Shown: one piece after another, positions 15,167 through 24,125 of the stretch | Layout: each line of letters opens with the position of its first letter | Numbering within the stretch: the stretch's first letter is position 1 | Source: Deltaproteobacteria bacterium | GTDB taxonomy: Bacteria; Bdellovibrionota_C; UBA2361; JAGFJO01 | Direction: 5' to 3' | Assembly: GCA_024102635.1 (NCBI GenBank) | Contig: JAGFJO010000026.1 | Span: forward strand, 1-42,103 | Length of the DNA stretch: 42,103 nt | Position numbers and translations under genes: made by a program | Notes under the pieces: generated by a model | What the model saw: the letters and a program-made list of their open reading frames with translations, nothing else | What the model was told of the DNA's origin: nothing | Databases searched by the model: none

Positions 15167-17164
15167 TCAGCACTGGTCGCTTGCTTTGGGCACCAGCTCT
15201 GCGTTTCTTTCATTAGCGTCAGAGAGGCTTTGTGCTTTCTTTTTGATTGCAGCCGCCTGTTTCTTAGCTTTCTTTGTCTTGATGGCGCCTATTCTCTTGG
15301 CGATCTCTTCCGCCAAGACACGGAGTTCATCGGAGTGGCGCCGATACTCGCTCAACGTCGGAACGTTGGAGGTACTTACGCATTGCGTATTGTTCTCGCA
15401 GGTCGTAACGAGGCGCGGCAGCGTCCAGGTTGTGGACCATGCCTGCTTGTATACGGCCATTGATTGTTTCTTCGTTCTAGCAGCATAGCTCCTTTCGCTC
15501 GCGTTGAGCTTGATAAGCTGCTTGGCAGCCTGCTGCACCAGCTTTTGCTGCTGCCGCGCGCCTGAGTCGAGCGCTATAAGGAGCGCCGTAATGTCGCTGT
15601 CCTTGCAATTCGGCTGCTGCGCCTCTTCCGGACAGAGCGGTGTCGAAGAGCTGGCAACAGCGGTATTGGTGCCGAGCTGCCATGTCAGCGGAGTTCCATC
15701 GAACGGTACCGTGAAGGTGTCCGCAAAAAGGCCGCCAAGGAATACCGTCGGCTGACTGCGATCCGCAGGAGCCGGGGTAAACCCGTTAAGCGCGCCCACC
15801 GGTAAGTTCACCGTTGCTCCGGTGTCGTTAAGGTAGCTGTAGTGTGCGACATAGCTGCTGTCGGCAATCTTGTCGACACACTCAACGAAGGGGATGAGCT
15901 TAGAGAGCTGATCGCTTTCGGAGTTATCCCCCGGGCTGTCACATCCAGGGTCGTTGCCGAAGTCAACGAGGCCGTCGCCGTCGTTGTCTGCGCCATCTTG
16001 GCACTGTGAGGTTCCGTCACTCTCGTTGTTATCCTGAGGATTAGAGCATCCAGGATCGCTGCTATCAATCAGTCCATCTCCGTCATTGTCGGCACCGTCT
16101 TGACACTGAGTGGTGGCAGAGCTCTCGGAGTTATCCTGAGTGCCGGAGCACCCTGGATCTGCAAGGTCGATTACTCCATCACCGTCATTATCAACGCCGT
16201 CCTGGCACTGCGACTTTGGATTGGTCTCATCGTTGTCGGTACGGCTCGAGCAGCTGAAGTCATTCGGATAGTCAGCAGCGCCGTCGCCGTCATTGTCAAT
16301 GCCGTCCTGGCACTGAGTGGTGGCCGAGTTCTCGGAGTTGTCTTGCTTGTTTGAGCATCCCGGGTCGGCGAGATCGACTACTCCGTCTCCATCGTTATCA
16401 ATGCCGTCCTGGCACTGAGACTTGGGATTAGTTTCATCATCATCGAAGGCGCTGCTACAACTAAAGTCTTGGCCGTCCACGGCACCGTCGCCGTCGTTAT
16501 CAATTCCGTCGTTGCACTGTGAGAATTCAGAGTTGTCATTAGGCCCGGTGCAATTTACGTCATGAGGGCGCTCATCCTCATCCCATGCATTGGCGCATCC
16601 GGGATCGGCAGGGAAATCGGTCTTGCCGTCGCCGTCATTGTCCTTGCCGTCACTGCACTTAGGGATCTTGTTGATACAAGTAAGCGTAGTGAGCCAGCGG
16701 TTCCCTGCATCGCGCGCGTTGCGTGTCCTAAAGTTGTTAATGGATGGGTCCCAATTGTCCAAGCGGTTATCGCTAGGCGAGTACCAACCGCATCTCCCTC
16801 CGTCGTAGACGCTAACGCAGTCCATCGACGCTACGCCGGAATACCCGGCGAGGCGGCAGACAAATTGCGCTGTGGTGGCGTCGAAGTTCAAGGCGCTGCC
16901 ATCACCGATAGGTCTGAATCCGTATTCGGCGGCTTTACTGTTAACAAAGCCGACCAGGCCAAATGGATCTTTGTGCCAGCTTCTCGGCGCCGCACTGGCG
17001 GGGTCGGGCGCATATAGAGCGTCAACTCCGCCGTCATTATCATTATCCAGCCCGTCACTGCATTGCGGCGCTGCGTTGGCAACTCCGCCCATTAGTATGG
17101 TAATGGCAAAAAGCGAGAGGCAAAAAGATCTTATAGATCCAAAGCGATCAAGAGAAACTTTCAT
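15167..17164 (-). CDS. Secreted protein with eight CxDGxDNDGDG (EF-hand/TSP3-like) repeats
   Basis: This 665-residue protein has a signal peptide (RSFCLSLFAITILMGGVANA). Eight CxDGxDNDxDGxxD motifs follow: one near residue 35, then seven from about residue 170 to 410, most paired with DPGCS..DNSE segments. The acidic motif is typical of Ca-binding thrombospondin type-3-like loops, and cysteines before and after each loop suggest disulfide-bonded modules. Residues about 65-165 form a separate domain. Residues about 435-525 (FVECVDKI...YLNDTGATVNLPVGALNGFTP) resemble a beta-sandwich domain seen in bacterial surface proteins. The last 130 residues are helical, rich in Lys and Ala. AGGAG nine bases before the ATG supports the start. 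A calcium-dependent adhesin or structural surface role is inferred. Confidence 0.85.
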   Translation of the reverse strand: MKVSLDRFGSIRSFCLSLFAITILMGGVANAAPQCSDGLDNDNDGGVDALYAPDPASAAPRSWHKDPFGLVGFVNSKAAEYGFRPIGDGSALNFDATTAQFVCRLAGYSGVASMDCVSVYDGGRCGWYSPSDNRLDNWDPSINNFRTRNARDAGNRWLTTLTCINKIPKCSDGKDNDGDGKTDFPADPGCANAWDEDERPHDVNCTGPNDNSEFSQCNDGIDNDGDGAVDGQDFSCSSAFDDDETNPKSQCQDGIDNDGDGVVDLADPGCSNKQDNSENSATTQCQDGIDNDGDGAADYPNDFSCSSRTDNDETNPKSQCQDGVDNDGDGVIDLADPGCSGTQDNSESSATTQCQDGADNDGDGLIDSSDPGCSNPQDNNESDGTSQCQDGADNDGDGLVDFGNDPGCDSPGDNSESDQLSKLIPFVECVDKIADSSYVAHYSYLNDTGATVNLPVGALNGFTPAPADRSQPTVFLGGLFADTFTVPFDGTPLTWQLGTNTAVASSSTPLCPEEAQQPNCKDSDITALLIALDSGARQQQKLVQQAAKQLIKLNASERSYAARTKKQSMAVYKQAWSTTWTLPRLVTTCENNTQCVSTSNVPTLSEYRRHSDELRVLAEEIAKRIGAIKTKKAKKQAAAIKKKAQSLSDANERNAELVPKASDQC
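15900..16661 (-). repeat. Tandem CxDGxDNDGDG-DPGCS protein repeats
   Basis: Seven consecutive repeat units of about 30-40 residues are also visible in the DNA as recurring ATTGTC/CCGTC-type blocks. Units alternate between a DPGCS..DNSES form and an FSCSS..DDDETNPKS form, which suggests that they multiplied as two-unit blocks. Confidence 0.8.
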
Positions 17165-17452
17165 CTGACTTAACTCCTGCTGCGAATGTTAGTAAGCCCC
17201 CGTAAGCTCCGCGCAGAACCTGAAATGAAACCTATTTATGAGTGGAAAACCTGAGGAAAAACGGACAGCTTGAGCTGTTAGCCGTGGATTACAGATGTTG
17301 TGAGTGAAATGCGGAGGATGTGCCTTAATTTGTACTGATTAGATGAAAATAATCACTTAACGAGCTGCTGCCCCTCAGGGTTCAACAGTTTAGGGGTGGC
17401 GGGAAGGGTGAATTTCGAGCGGCATGGTAAAAATGGGCTGGGCAGCGAAAAG
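17165..17452. other. Intergenic region with a short palindrome
   Basis: This leader region of the repeat-protein gene holds one short perfect palindrome, ACAGCT-TG-AGCTGT at 17265-17278, which could be an operator. I see no gene and no convincing promoter in it. Confidence 0.4.
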
Positions 17453-17480
17453 CCCGGAGGAAGGCGATCCTTCCTCCGGG
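17453..17480 (-). terminator. Rho-independent terminator of the collagen-like gene
   Basis: Perfect 12-base arms (CCCGGAGGAAGG and CCTTCCTCCGGG) enclose a 4-base loop. On the minus strand the stem is followed by CTTTT. It starts 14 bases after the stop of the collagen-like gene. Confidence 0.82.
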
Positions 17481-17494
17481 ACTTGTGACATGTC

Positions 17495-18418
17495 TTAGTT
17501 AGTTATAGGACAGCACAGGATGCTAACGGTCAGCGTGTAGGTACCCACCAGCTTGTAGGCTCGTACTGAAGCACCGACCGGAATTCCGTTTGCGTCGAAC
17601 ACAAGCAGATTCCTGGTGATATTGACGCCGTCATTATCGGCAGAATAACTTACGTTCTGCACGTACTGATTCGCGCCGCAGGTCACCTCCTGGGTTTCCT
17701 CCTTGCTGCCGGTGCGGGCCTGAGTTACGGGAGTGCATGATCCGATAGCAACTATGCCGGCAGGTCCTTGCGCTCCGGTGTCTCCCTTCGGGCCTTGGTC
17801 GCCTGTATCACCCTTGGCACCTTGCGGTCCGGCCGGGCCAACATCTCCCTGCGGTCCTTGAGGTCCGGTCGGTCCTTGGGGGCCAGTAGCGCCGGTTGCT
17901 CCGTGTGTACCTTGTGGGCCCTGCGGACCGATATCGCCCTGATCGCCTTTATCTCCCTTTGGACCTTGTATTCCCTGAATCCCTTGTGGACCCTGCGGAC
18001 CTTCCGGACCGGTGTCTCCCTGAGGCCCCTGTGGTCCGATCGGTCCTTCAGCTCCCTGCGGCCCAACATCGCCCTGAATACCTTGAGGTCCCTGAGGTCC
18101 GACTGGGCCCTGCTCACCTTGTGGACCCGTCGCGCCGGTCGTTCCAGCTTCACCTTTCAAAGTCTCAATGTTAGTAAGAACGAAATTTTTGGTGATGTTC
18201 TCAACGTCGGCATATGAGGGGAAGGTAAAGAGTTTGCGGAACCCTTTTGGACATTTATCGCCTGCTACAAATTTAGAGGTTAGAACCTGACGATTCGATC
18301 CTCTGCCGGACTTCTTTTGGCAGAAGGAATCAGCTTGAGCCTCTGAATAGTATCCGATTAGGGCACACGAACTTAATACCGCGGCGAATGCAGCGCGGCT
18401 GAAACGTTTCTTAGACAT
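17495..18418 (-). CDS. Secreted collagen-like protein with 44 Gly-X-Y triplets
   Basis: The ATG at 18418 has an AGGAG eight bases upstream and gives 307 residues; earlier in-frame starts lack this. A signal peptide ([19 protein letters not shown]) is followed by a domain of about 60 residues containing [12 protein letters not shown]. Then come 44 uninterrupted Gly-X-Y triplets, rich in GPQ, GDT and GPK, and a C-terminal domain of about 75 residues with four cysteines (GSCTPV, VTCGANQ, ILCCPIT). Such proteins form collagen-type triple helices, with the C-terminal domain probably acting as trimerisation knob or ligand-binding head. It would be a surface fibre, exosporium-like hair or adhesin. 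It has its own terminator and lies upstream of the Ca-binding repeat protein on the same strand. Confidence 0.9.
   Translation of the reverse strand: MSKKRFSRAAFAAVLSSCALIGYYSEAQADSFCQKKSGRGSNRQVLTSKFVAGDKCPKGFRKLFTFPSYADVENITKNFVLTNIETLKGEAGTTGATGPQGEQGPVGPQGPQGIQGDVGPQGAEGPIGPQGPQGDTGPEGPQGPQGIQGIQGPKGDKGDQGDIGPQGPQGTHGATGATGPQGPTGPQGPQGDVGPAGPQGAKGDTGDQGPKGDTGAQGPAGIVAIGSCTPVTQARTGSKEETQEVTCGANQYVQNVSYSADNDGVNITRNLLVFDANGIPVGASVRAYKLVGTYTLTVSILCCPITN
17759..18154 (-). repeat. Collagen Gly-X-Y tract
   Basis: The 396 bases encode 44 perfect Gly-X-Y triplets without interruption. Pro is common at X but there is little Pro at Y; Gln, Thr, Val and Lys take Y instead, as in bacterial collagens that lack hydroxyproline. 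Confidence 0.95.
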
Positions 18419-18755
18419 ACCATCTCCTATCTTGTAAGTAGTAATTGAACACACTGAACGTAAAAAGCTGCGAGCCAGTGATTCGGCCACACTTCCGCGA
18501 TGTAAGTAATTTGCTTCATCGTCTGTTCCGACCGGGTTAGATTTGAGTATTTGACCTAGTGAAAATGATTAATCGGCGAGGTTCTCCCTTGATATATTGC
18601 ATTAGAAGGGGAGTGTAGAAGAACGGGCGATCATAGCCCTCTCGCTGCAGGAAGGATCAACATTTGGAATTGTATAAGCGGCAGATCGAGATTATTCACC
18701 CGGCGAGGCTCTCAGAGATAGACTGATTGTGAATTTAGTCAAAGGAGATAAGTGA
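18419..18755. other. Divergent intergenic region with a 13-base direct repeat
   Basis: This region separates the collagen-like gene from the divergent hydrolase gene. CGGCGAGGTTCTC (18574-18586) and CGGCGAGGCTCTC (18701-18713) are near-identical direct repeats 127 bases apart, possible binding sites of a shared regulator. No clear -35/-10 pair was found. Confidence 0.35.
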
Positions 18756-19436
18756 ATGGCTAATTTGGTAGAACGACACGTTGAAATCTTCCTTAACAGA
18801 ACCTTACTTGACGGAGATCTGGTAATTCCGCGCTATGCCCGAGGTCTGGTGCTTTTCGCACACGGTTCCGGCAGCAGCCGTCTAAGCTCACGAAACAAGT
18901 TTGTTGCTAAAAGACTGCAAGAGAGGCAGATAGCGACGCTCTTATTCGATTTACTAACGGAATACGAGGATCGCGACTATATGACGCGCTTTAATATCGA
19001 GCTTCTAACCCGCCGTCTGGTCGATGTTACTCATTGGATTATGCACGAGCCGGACACGGAAGGATTGTCCGTGGCTTACTTCGGTGCGAGTACAGGAGCG
19101 GCAGCCGCACTTAAGGCGGCAGCCATCATGGGAGAGGAGATCGAGGCGATAGTATCTCGAGGAGGTAGACCGGACCTTGCAGGATTGGATCTCTACAACG
19201 TTCGCAGCCCGACCCTCTTTATTGTAGGCGGCCAGGATACGGACGTATTGAGATTGAATGAGGAGGCCTTCAAAAGGCTTCAATGCATTAAAGACCTCCG
19301 GATTGTTCCGGGGGCCGGACATCTTTTTGAAGAAAAGGATACGCTTTCACAAGCTGCTGAGCATGCGGCTGAGTGGTTCGCCCGCTTCATGCTTAGAGAT
19401 AAGGAGTCTAATCGGGCCTTTGCGCAAACTTCCTAG
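18756..19436 (+). CDS. Alpha/beta hydrolase (dienelactone hydrolase-like)
   Basis: This 226-residue protein is a compact alpha/beta-hydrolase. It shows HGSGSS (oxyanion region, about residue 36), the nucleophile elbow GASTG with Ser112, an acid Asp161 in VGGQDTD and His189 in GAGHLFEE, so the catalytic triad is complete. No signal peptide is seen, so it is cytoplasmic. AAGGAG lies nine bases before the ATG. Similar proteins are often adjacent to phosphoribosyltransferase genes and stress genes; here the next gene is a BON-domain protein. The substrate is unknown. Confidence 0.88.
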   Translation: MANLVERHVEIFLNRTLLDGDLVIPRYARGLVLFAHGSGSSRLSSRNKFVAKRLQERQIATLLFDLLTEYEDRDYMTRFNIELLTRRLVDVTHWIMHEPDTEGLSVAYFGASTGAAAALKAAAIMGEEIEAIVSRGGRPDLAGLDLYNVRSPTLFIVGGQDTDVLRLNEEAFKRLQCIKDLRIVPGAGHLFEEKDTLSQAAEHAAEWFARFMLRDKESNRAFAQTS

Positions 19437-19530
19437 ACACTCGCCGGTGTATATGATCTGCGGCAGGGTGGTTTACCATTCAAAGTGCTATTTATAGCTC
19501 CGCACGGAACCTCATTTTAGTGGAGCTAAT

Positions 19531-20112
19531 ATGCATCAGACAAGAAATCACTCTTATATCACCACTGTTATAGCTGCTGCGATTCTACTGATACCCGCAC
19601 ACTCTTCAGCACTCCTTCCCTCGAAGGGGATACTTGCTGGAATTGAAAACGAACTTGAGGAGAGCAATCTGAGAAATTATGAGATTGAGATAGCCGCATA
19701 TCGTAACTCGGTCACTTTGGACGGAACCGTTCAATCACAGCGGGATAAGGAGGTTGTCGAGCAGATCGCCCTGCGTACGGCGGGGGTCCGGTCTGTCAAA
19801 AACAATCTAAAGGTAGCGCCATTGCAGGACGCTCGGGCGTCGATTCGGCTTGATGTGACGGAGAGAAACGACAAGGATATTTCAGATGCAGTACGGCAAG
19901 CAATCGGCAGAACAGTTCCTGCAGCGCTCAACTCGGTGCGCCTCGCGACTGAGGACGGCGTGGTCACCTTAAAAGGCTCTCTTCCCACCCGCTTGGCTAT
20001 TGACCACGTGCTTGCCGTTACACTAATGGTTGATGGAGTTAGTGATATAGAGAGTGAGATTCTCGTCAACGGAAAGACCTATGCGCAAAGTTATAGCCAA
20101 AAGCCAAGCTAA
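19531..20112 (+). CDS. Periplasmic protein with two BON domains
   Basis: This 193-residue protein has a signal peptide (YITTVIAAAILLIPAHSSA) and two BON domains, about residues 36-98 and 108-185. Each has the characteristic pattern of a strand with VTLDGTV or VTLKGSL followed by a Gly-Val turn (AGVRSVKNNL, DGVSDIESEI). BON domains bind phospholipid and are found in OsmY- and DolP-like envelope-stress proteins. GGAG five bases before the ATG supports the start. A role in outer membrane integrity or osmotic stress is inferred from the family. Confidence 0.88.
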   Translation: MHQTRNHSYITTVIAAAILLIPAHSSALLPSKGILAGIENELEESNLRNYEIEIAAYRNSVTLDGTVQSQRDKEVVEQIALRTAGVRSVKNNLKVAPLQDARASIRLDVTERNDKDISDAVRQAIGRTVPAALNSVRLATEDGVVTLKGSLPTRLAIDHVLAVTLMVDGVSDIESEILVNGKTYAQSYSQKPS

Positions 20113-20157
20113 AGACCGCTCGACTCTCTCTGTCGGTACCAGTCTCTCCGCAGGTGA

Positions 20158-20379
20158 CTATGCGGCCTCGTCAAGTACTGGGCTAGTTCGTTCTGCGGCC
20201 ATGTTCTGTGGGTATTCATGCCCGCAGCCGGCCTCAAGCGCGCTCTTTAAAGACTGCATAAAGATAGATGAAATGATAGAGCGCCTCTTCCTCGTCCGCT
20301 CTTTTTCACTAAGACAGTGACGGCAGCGGCAAAAGCCGAGAAGTCTGGAGCATCGGTTGGAGTAGTCTCCGATCAACAT
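20158..20379 (-). CDS. Possible small Cys-rich protein
   Basis: A 73-residue frame starts at an ATG preceded by AGGTG seven bases upstream. It carries a CX6CXCX2C cluster (CSRLLGFCRCRHC) that could bind a metal. Nothing about it is recognised, and it may be a chance frame. The surrounding 377-base gap holds no other candidate gene. Confidence 0.2.
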   Translation of the reverse strand: MLIGDYSNRCSRLLGFCRCRHCLSEKERTRKRRSIISSIFMQSLKSALEAGCGHEYPQNMAAERTSPVLDEAA

Positions 20380-20435
20380 ATAGCGCACCTATTATCTAAC
20401 ATTCTCAGGTATGTGCACCATACTTAGGATCGGCG

Positions 20436-20459
20436 TCATTCGCCATACAGGGCGAATGA
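20436..20459. terminator. Perfect hairpin between sodC and the upstream gap
   Basis: TCATTCGCC and GGCGAATGA form a 9-bp stem with a 6-base loop, 31 bases after the sodC stop. There is no T-run on either side, so termination is only a guess; it may serve as a 3'-end stabiliser. Confidence 0.4.
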
Positions 20460-20489
20460 TCAAGATCACAGCATCTATAATTAAAAAGA

Positions 20490-21068
20490 TTAACCGTCCT
20501 TTTTACCTATTCCTATAACCCCACATGCGATCCGTTCACCAGCACTGCCGGCAGGTTGCGTGGTGAGATCGTCCGCGCGTGAGTGGACCACGAGCGAGCG
20601 CCCTACGATGGACTTGGCGCCTTGCAACGCAATGATCTCATCTTCAATCGAGACGGTGGCATTGCCTTGTGGCCCGGCCTCTATGTTGCCGAGATCTCCT
20701 ACGTGCCTTTTCCTATCTTTAGGAGCACCATGCTCCTGCTCGAAAGGTGCGAAATGCCCTCCCGCCGATTGCCCATCGGGCGACGAGCAGTCGCCGTACT
20801 CATGCACATGGAATCCATGTTTTCCGGGTGTAAGACCGGTGATTGAACCTTGTATTCGGATTTTGCCGCCAGACGGAATGAACTTCACTGTCCCGGCAGC
20901 TTCAGAGTCTTTAAGCGGCCGTAAAATCGCGATAGCTTCTTTAACCTCGGTTGAAGTTTTCGCTGATTGCTGCGCTAGGACTGACGAAGGGAAAATTACG
21001 ATAGTTGCTGCAATTAGCCTACGGAGCGGCGGTAAAAAATGACGTATCGAGCCAATTTTTTTTTGCAT
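20490..21068 (-). CDS. sodC: Periplasmic Cu/Zn superoxide dismutase
   Basis: This 192-residue enzyme dismutates superoxide in the periplasm. A signal peptide (LIAATIVIFPSSVLAQ) precedes the fold. Metal-ligand motifs are complete: GFHVHEYGDCSS, SAGGHFAP, HGAPKDRKRHVGDLGN and SLVVHSRADD; the active-site Arg region is SAGERIACGVIG, and two cysteines (GDC and IAC) make the usual disulfide. It is a single gene, divergent in orientation from the BON gene, and no OxyR/SoxR site was recognised. Confidence 0.96.
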   Translation of the reverse strand: MQKKIGSIRHFLPPLRRLIAATIVIFPSSVLAQQSAKTSTEVKEAIAILRPLKDSEAAGTVKFIPSGGKIRIQGSITGLTPGKHGFHVHEYGDCSSPDGQSAGGHFAPFEQEHGAPKDRKRHVGDLGNIEAGPQGNATVSIEDEIIALQGAKSIVGRSLVVHSRADDLTTQPAGSAGERIACGVIGIGKKDG

Positions 21069-21197
21069 CCGATTCTCATATACTAATTTAAATTAAAGGG
21101 ACGGCTGTAACGTACCATTCCAAAAGATAATTAATGCCGAAATGGAGAGGCCATGACGGGGATCAGTTAATCGAGTCCGGGAGGCAATTTTTAAGCC

Positions 21198-22589
21198 CTA
21201 TAACGGTGAGGGTGCGCTTAGTTCCTCCAATTTACCCTCGATATTGTCATTTATCCATTTGGCATCCCACCATTCGATCGGTGTAATGGGCACTTCCCGC
21301 AGCCGGAATTCAAAGTGCAGATGATCACCACCGGCTAAGCCGGTTTCGCCGCTTCTTCCGATCTCTTGCCCGCGTGAAACTGTGTCGTCTTTCGATACCG
21401 CCATTGAGGAGAGATGGCCGTATAAGGTGAAAAGTCCCAAGCCGTGATCTATCAATATAGTGTTCCCGTAAATTCCGAACTCTTCCGCCAGTACCACAAC
21501 CCCTTCATTTGCCGCAACGACTGCGTCGTTACGCACCGATGCGAGATCTACGCCATTATGAACAGAATTGCCAATATTGCGGCTCTTGTAAGTATATGTG
21601 CGTCTCTCGCCGAAAGTTGACGACGTAGCCGACGGCATTGGCTTTATAAAAACCTCTTTCCATAGACGTGGGCGATTGGACTCCCTAGTGATCTCCTTAA
21701 GTCTTTCGTCCAGCATTCGCCGGTAGTCCCTGTTTACAAGCATAAATTGCCATGCCGGTTCCTCCATGCTGTGGTCTCGAACCGGCTCTTCGATGCCATT
21801 TTCGGCTGCCCACCGTTGGTATCCCGGAAAAAGTTCAGGATTCTTACGCATTAAGAAATCATCGCTGAGGTTGATATTAGTGTCCCTCTGAGCTTTTGAT
21901 TCAATCCGGAAGTTGAGGGTGACAGCAGAACGGTTGCCCGAGCTGTCAAGTGCAACCAGCTCTAGTTTCGACGATGTGCGCTCAAATCCGAGAGGCAGGG
22001 CAAACAGTGAGGCATATATGGAATTATCGCTAGCTCCCTTAAAGCCGGCATCAGAAATCGCTGCACCTGGAAAAAATATCTCTCCAACCTGCACACCGTG
22101 CGTCAACAGATTATCGTCGGATGCTTTGTAAGTTATAAATTCGGCTCCACCCTGCGCCGCAACGTGCTGAAGACTGATGACCTGAAGGCGTGGAGGCTTA
22201 AAGTCGACGAGGAAACTTTCGGACTTCTCCGAGGTGTTTTGCCAGAAGGAGGAGTCCCAAAGTTTAACTTTAAGCTCAACGGAGCCCTCTTTTATCCCTT
22301 TTACGCCTCTTATGGATACGGGTGCTTCTCCCCGCGCCGGACTTCCTTCGAACCTCTTACTAAGCAGCGGGAATGTGTTCGCTTCTTGGGTCGCCTCAAC
22401 CAATAATGTATCTAGCCCCGCCCCAACATCTGAAACAGAAATCGTGTAACTGAGGCTCTCACCCGGCACGGGAGCGATTACAATTTCAGGCGGCGTACGC
22501 TCAACGGGGGTGAGGCCTAGGTTGCCCCCCCAAAAAATAATGCTGACGCCAAGTAGCAGAAGGAGTATGGTCGTTACTAAGATTTTCAT
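21198..22589 (-). CDS. M23 (LytM-type) peptidoglycan endopeptidase
   Basis: This 463-residue protein has an N-terminal membrane anchor (VTTILLLLLGVSIIFWG), then a beta-rich extracytoplasmic region with two Ig-like segments (about 30-250), and a C-terminal M23 domain (about 310-450). The Zn-binding residues His344 and Asp348 (HNGVD) and the catalytic HLHFE with His423 and His425 are present, so it should be an active Gly-Gly/DD-type endopeptidase rather than an EnvC-type activator. The substrate-entry motif FGERR is also present. It acts on cell wall in the periplasm. It is transcribed alone. Confidence 0.92.
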   Translation of the reverse strand: MKILVTTILLLLLGVSIIFWGGNLGLTPVERTPPEIVIAPVPGESLSYTISVSDVGAGLDTLLVEATQEANTFPLLSKRFEGSPARGEAPVSIRGVKGIKEGSVELKVKLWDSSFWQNTSEKSESFLVDFKPPRLQVISLQHVAAQGGAEFITYKASDDNLLTHGVQVGEIFFPGAAISDAGFKGASDNSIYASLFALPLGFERTSSKLELVALDSSGNRSAVTLNFRIESKAQRDTNINLSDDFLMRKNPELFPGYQRWAAENGIEEPVRDHSMEEPAWQFMLVNRDYRRMLDERLKEITRESNRPRLWKEVFIKPMPSATSSTFGERRTYTYKSRNIGNSVHNGVDLASVRNDAVVAANEGVVVLAEEFGIYGNTILIDHGLGLFTLYGHLSSMAVSKDDTVSRGQEIGRSGETGLAGGDHLHFEFRLREVPITPIEWWDAKWINDNIEGKLEELSAPSPL

Positions 22590-22664
22590 GGATTGTTTTA
22601 GCCATTAGCCTATAGAATTTTCTTTAATTGCGCCAGGTTAATGAGGCGTCTCTCTCTCCTTTGA

Positions 22665-24110
22665 ATGCGGAAAAACATCGGAACTCAAGATGATGCGCTA
22701 ACAGGGCTCGACTTCCTAACTCTGGTATATTTGCTGGTACCATGGATCGTATTCGCCCTGAGCTGGCTCTCGATATTTCCATCGCTATTCATAATCGGCT
22801 TGGTTCTGACAGTTTTAGTATTTGAACTGCTCAGAATAAAGGAGGCTGGATCGCCGACCGCCTTTCAATCGGCTTTGTCGCTTATAGTACTCTGTCTGTG
22901 GCTGGGTTGTGCCGGTGTGGGCGGACTCGGAGCGCAAGAGCATGACTGGATAAAGCACAATTTTTTCCTTTCCGAGCTATCCAGCTCTAAACTTCCGCCG
23001 TGTTATCACTACGGCCAGGGCAAAGAGGGGGAGTATTTCTCACTGTCATATTCGATTGGCTACTATCTTCCTGCATCGCTTATAGGGCGTTATTTTGGAT
23101 GGTTTTGGGCGAATGCGGCACTTCTTGCCTGGACGGCGGCTGGAGTTTTTTTGGCTTTTCTACAGCTCTTCAAAATGCTTCCGAACGCCCGCTGGTCCAT
23201 TCTTTTGTTCCCGCTTTTAGGGGGGCTTGACGTGATCGGTAAGTGGTTGATGACCGGCAGTATAGATTGGAATCATTCAATGGAGTGGTGGACTAAGTAT
23301 CAATACTCGGGCAATACCACGCTATTATACTGGGTGCCGCAGCACGCGCTACCTGCTTGGCTTGCCACACCTCTTATCCTAAAGGCTGCGGAAGAGAAGC
23401 GCTCTAATGGATACTCTCTACTAATAGTAGGGGCTGCCGCGTTGTGGTCCGCTTTTGTTATGATCGGGCTGACGGCACTGGCGGCATTAGCTGCGCTACG
23501 CACGAGAGGGCGGGGGGCGCTATGTTATGCGAGTTTCGTCGGCATTACGCTGCTTTGTGTCATGGCAGTTTATTTGAGCTCTAACTTGCGTGACTTCCCG
23601 ATACAAATTCAAGAGCTGTCTTCCTTGGCGGCATGGAAGCAATGGGCTCTTTTTTGTGTTTTGGAATTCGGAGTGTACGCGTTGCTTTTAATGCCGCAAA
23701 TGCGTGAATTGAGAATGTGGTTAATGGCTGCGGCGGCGGTCCTGCTACTGTTGCCGGTTATGCGAATCGGGATACACAACGACTTGGTAATGCGCGCCTC
23801 GATTCCCTATCTATACATTATTTGGATCTTAGTCTTAAGAGAACTTGCAAAAGGCGGGCGGCGTTGGCCTGAGCGGCTCAGGCGGTTGTTTCTGGGAACT
23901 GTAATTTTCATCGGAACTTTTGGCTCAATAGGGCAGATTCGAAAGAGCAGCGGAAAGTTTATGACTTTCTCACTTCCCGAGTACAGGGCAGCTTATAAAG
24001 GCGAACTAAATGAGCCGTTGATAACCCAGGCAGGACTTGGAAACTATCTTGCCGATCCTGACACCGTCTTTTTTCGCTATCTATCGTACCTAGATTGTCC
24101 GCCTGAGTGA
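22665..24110 (+). CDS. Polytopic membrane protein, probable GT-C-type glycosyltransferase
   Basis: This 481-residue protein has about ten predicted membrane helices and a large loop after the third one with acidic/aromatic EHDWIKHNFFLSEL. This layout resembles GT-C lipid-linked-sugar glycosyltransferases, but no family signature identifies the donor or acceptor. The ATG lacks a clear ribosome binding site. It converges with the PIG-V-like gene, with stops 16 bases apart. The neighbourhood is rich in glycosyltransferase and envelope genes, which supports an envelope glycan role. Confidence 0.65.
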   Translation: MRKNIGTQDDALTGLDFLTLVYLLVPWIVFALSWLSIFPSLFIIGLVLTVLVFELLRIKEAGSPTAFQSALSLIVLCLWLGCAGVGGLGAQEHDWIKHNFFLSELSSSKLPPCYHYGQGKEGEYFSLSYSIGYYLPASLIGRYFGWFWANAALLAWTAAGVFLAFLQLFKMLPNARWSILLFPLLGGLDVIGKWLMTGSIDWNHSMEWWTKYQYSGNTTLLYWVPQHALPAWLATPLILKAAEEKRSNGYSLLIVGAAALWSAFVMIGLTALAALAALRTRGRGALCYASFVGITLLCVMAVYLSSNLRDFPIQIQELSSLAAWKQWALFCVLEFGVYALLLMPQMRELRMWLMAAAAVLLLLPVMRIGIHNDLVMRASIPYLYIIWILVLRELAKGGRRWPERLRRLFLGTVIFIGTFGSIGQIRKSSGKFMTFSLPEYRAAYKGELNEPLITQAGLGNYLADPDTVFFRYLSYLDCPPE

Positions 24111-24125
24111 GCCAAATTGATGTGC

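Noticed and set aside
15477..17168. Long plus-strand and alternative minus-strand frames across the DNDGDG-repeat gene
   Set aside because: They are by-products of the biased repeat composition, have no ribosome binding site and no recognisable protein.
17759..18154. The Gly-X-Y region as a CRISPR-like or DNA-level repeat
   Set aside because: The repeats are 9-base codon triplets with variable sequence and no spacers; it is a coding repeat.
17752..18217. Repetitive frames opposite or out of frame with the collagen-like gene
   Set aside because: The repetition simply reflects the Gly-X-Y codon pattern; the collagen frame explains it.
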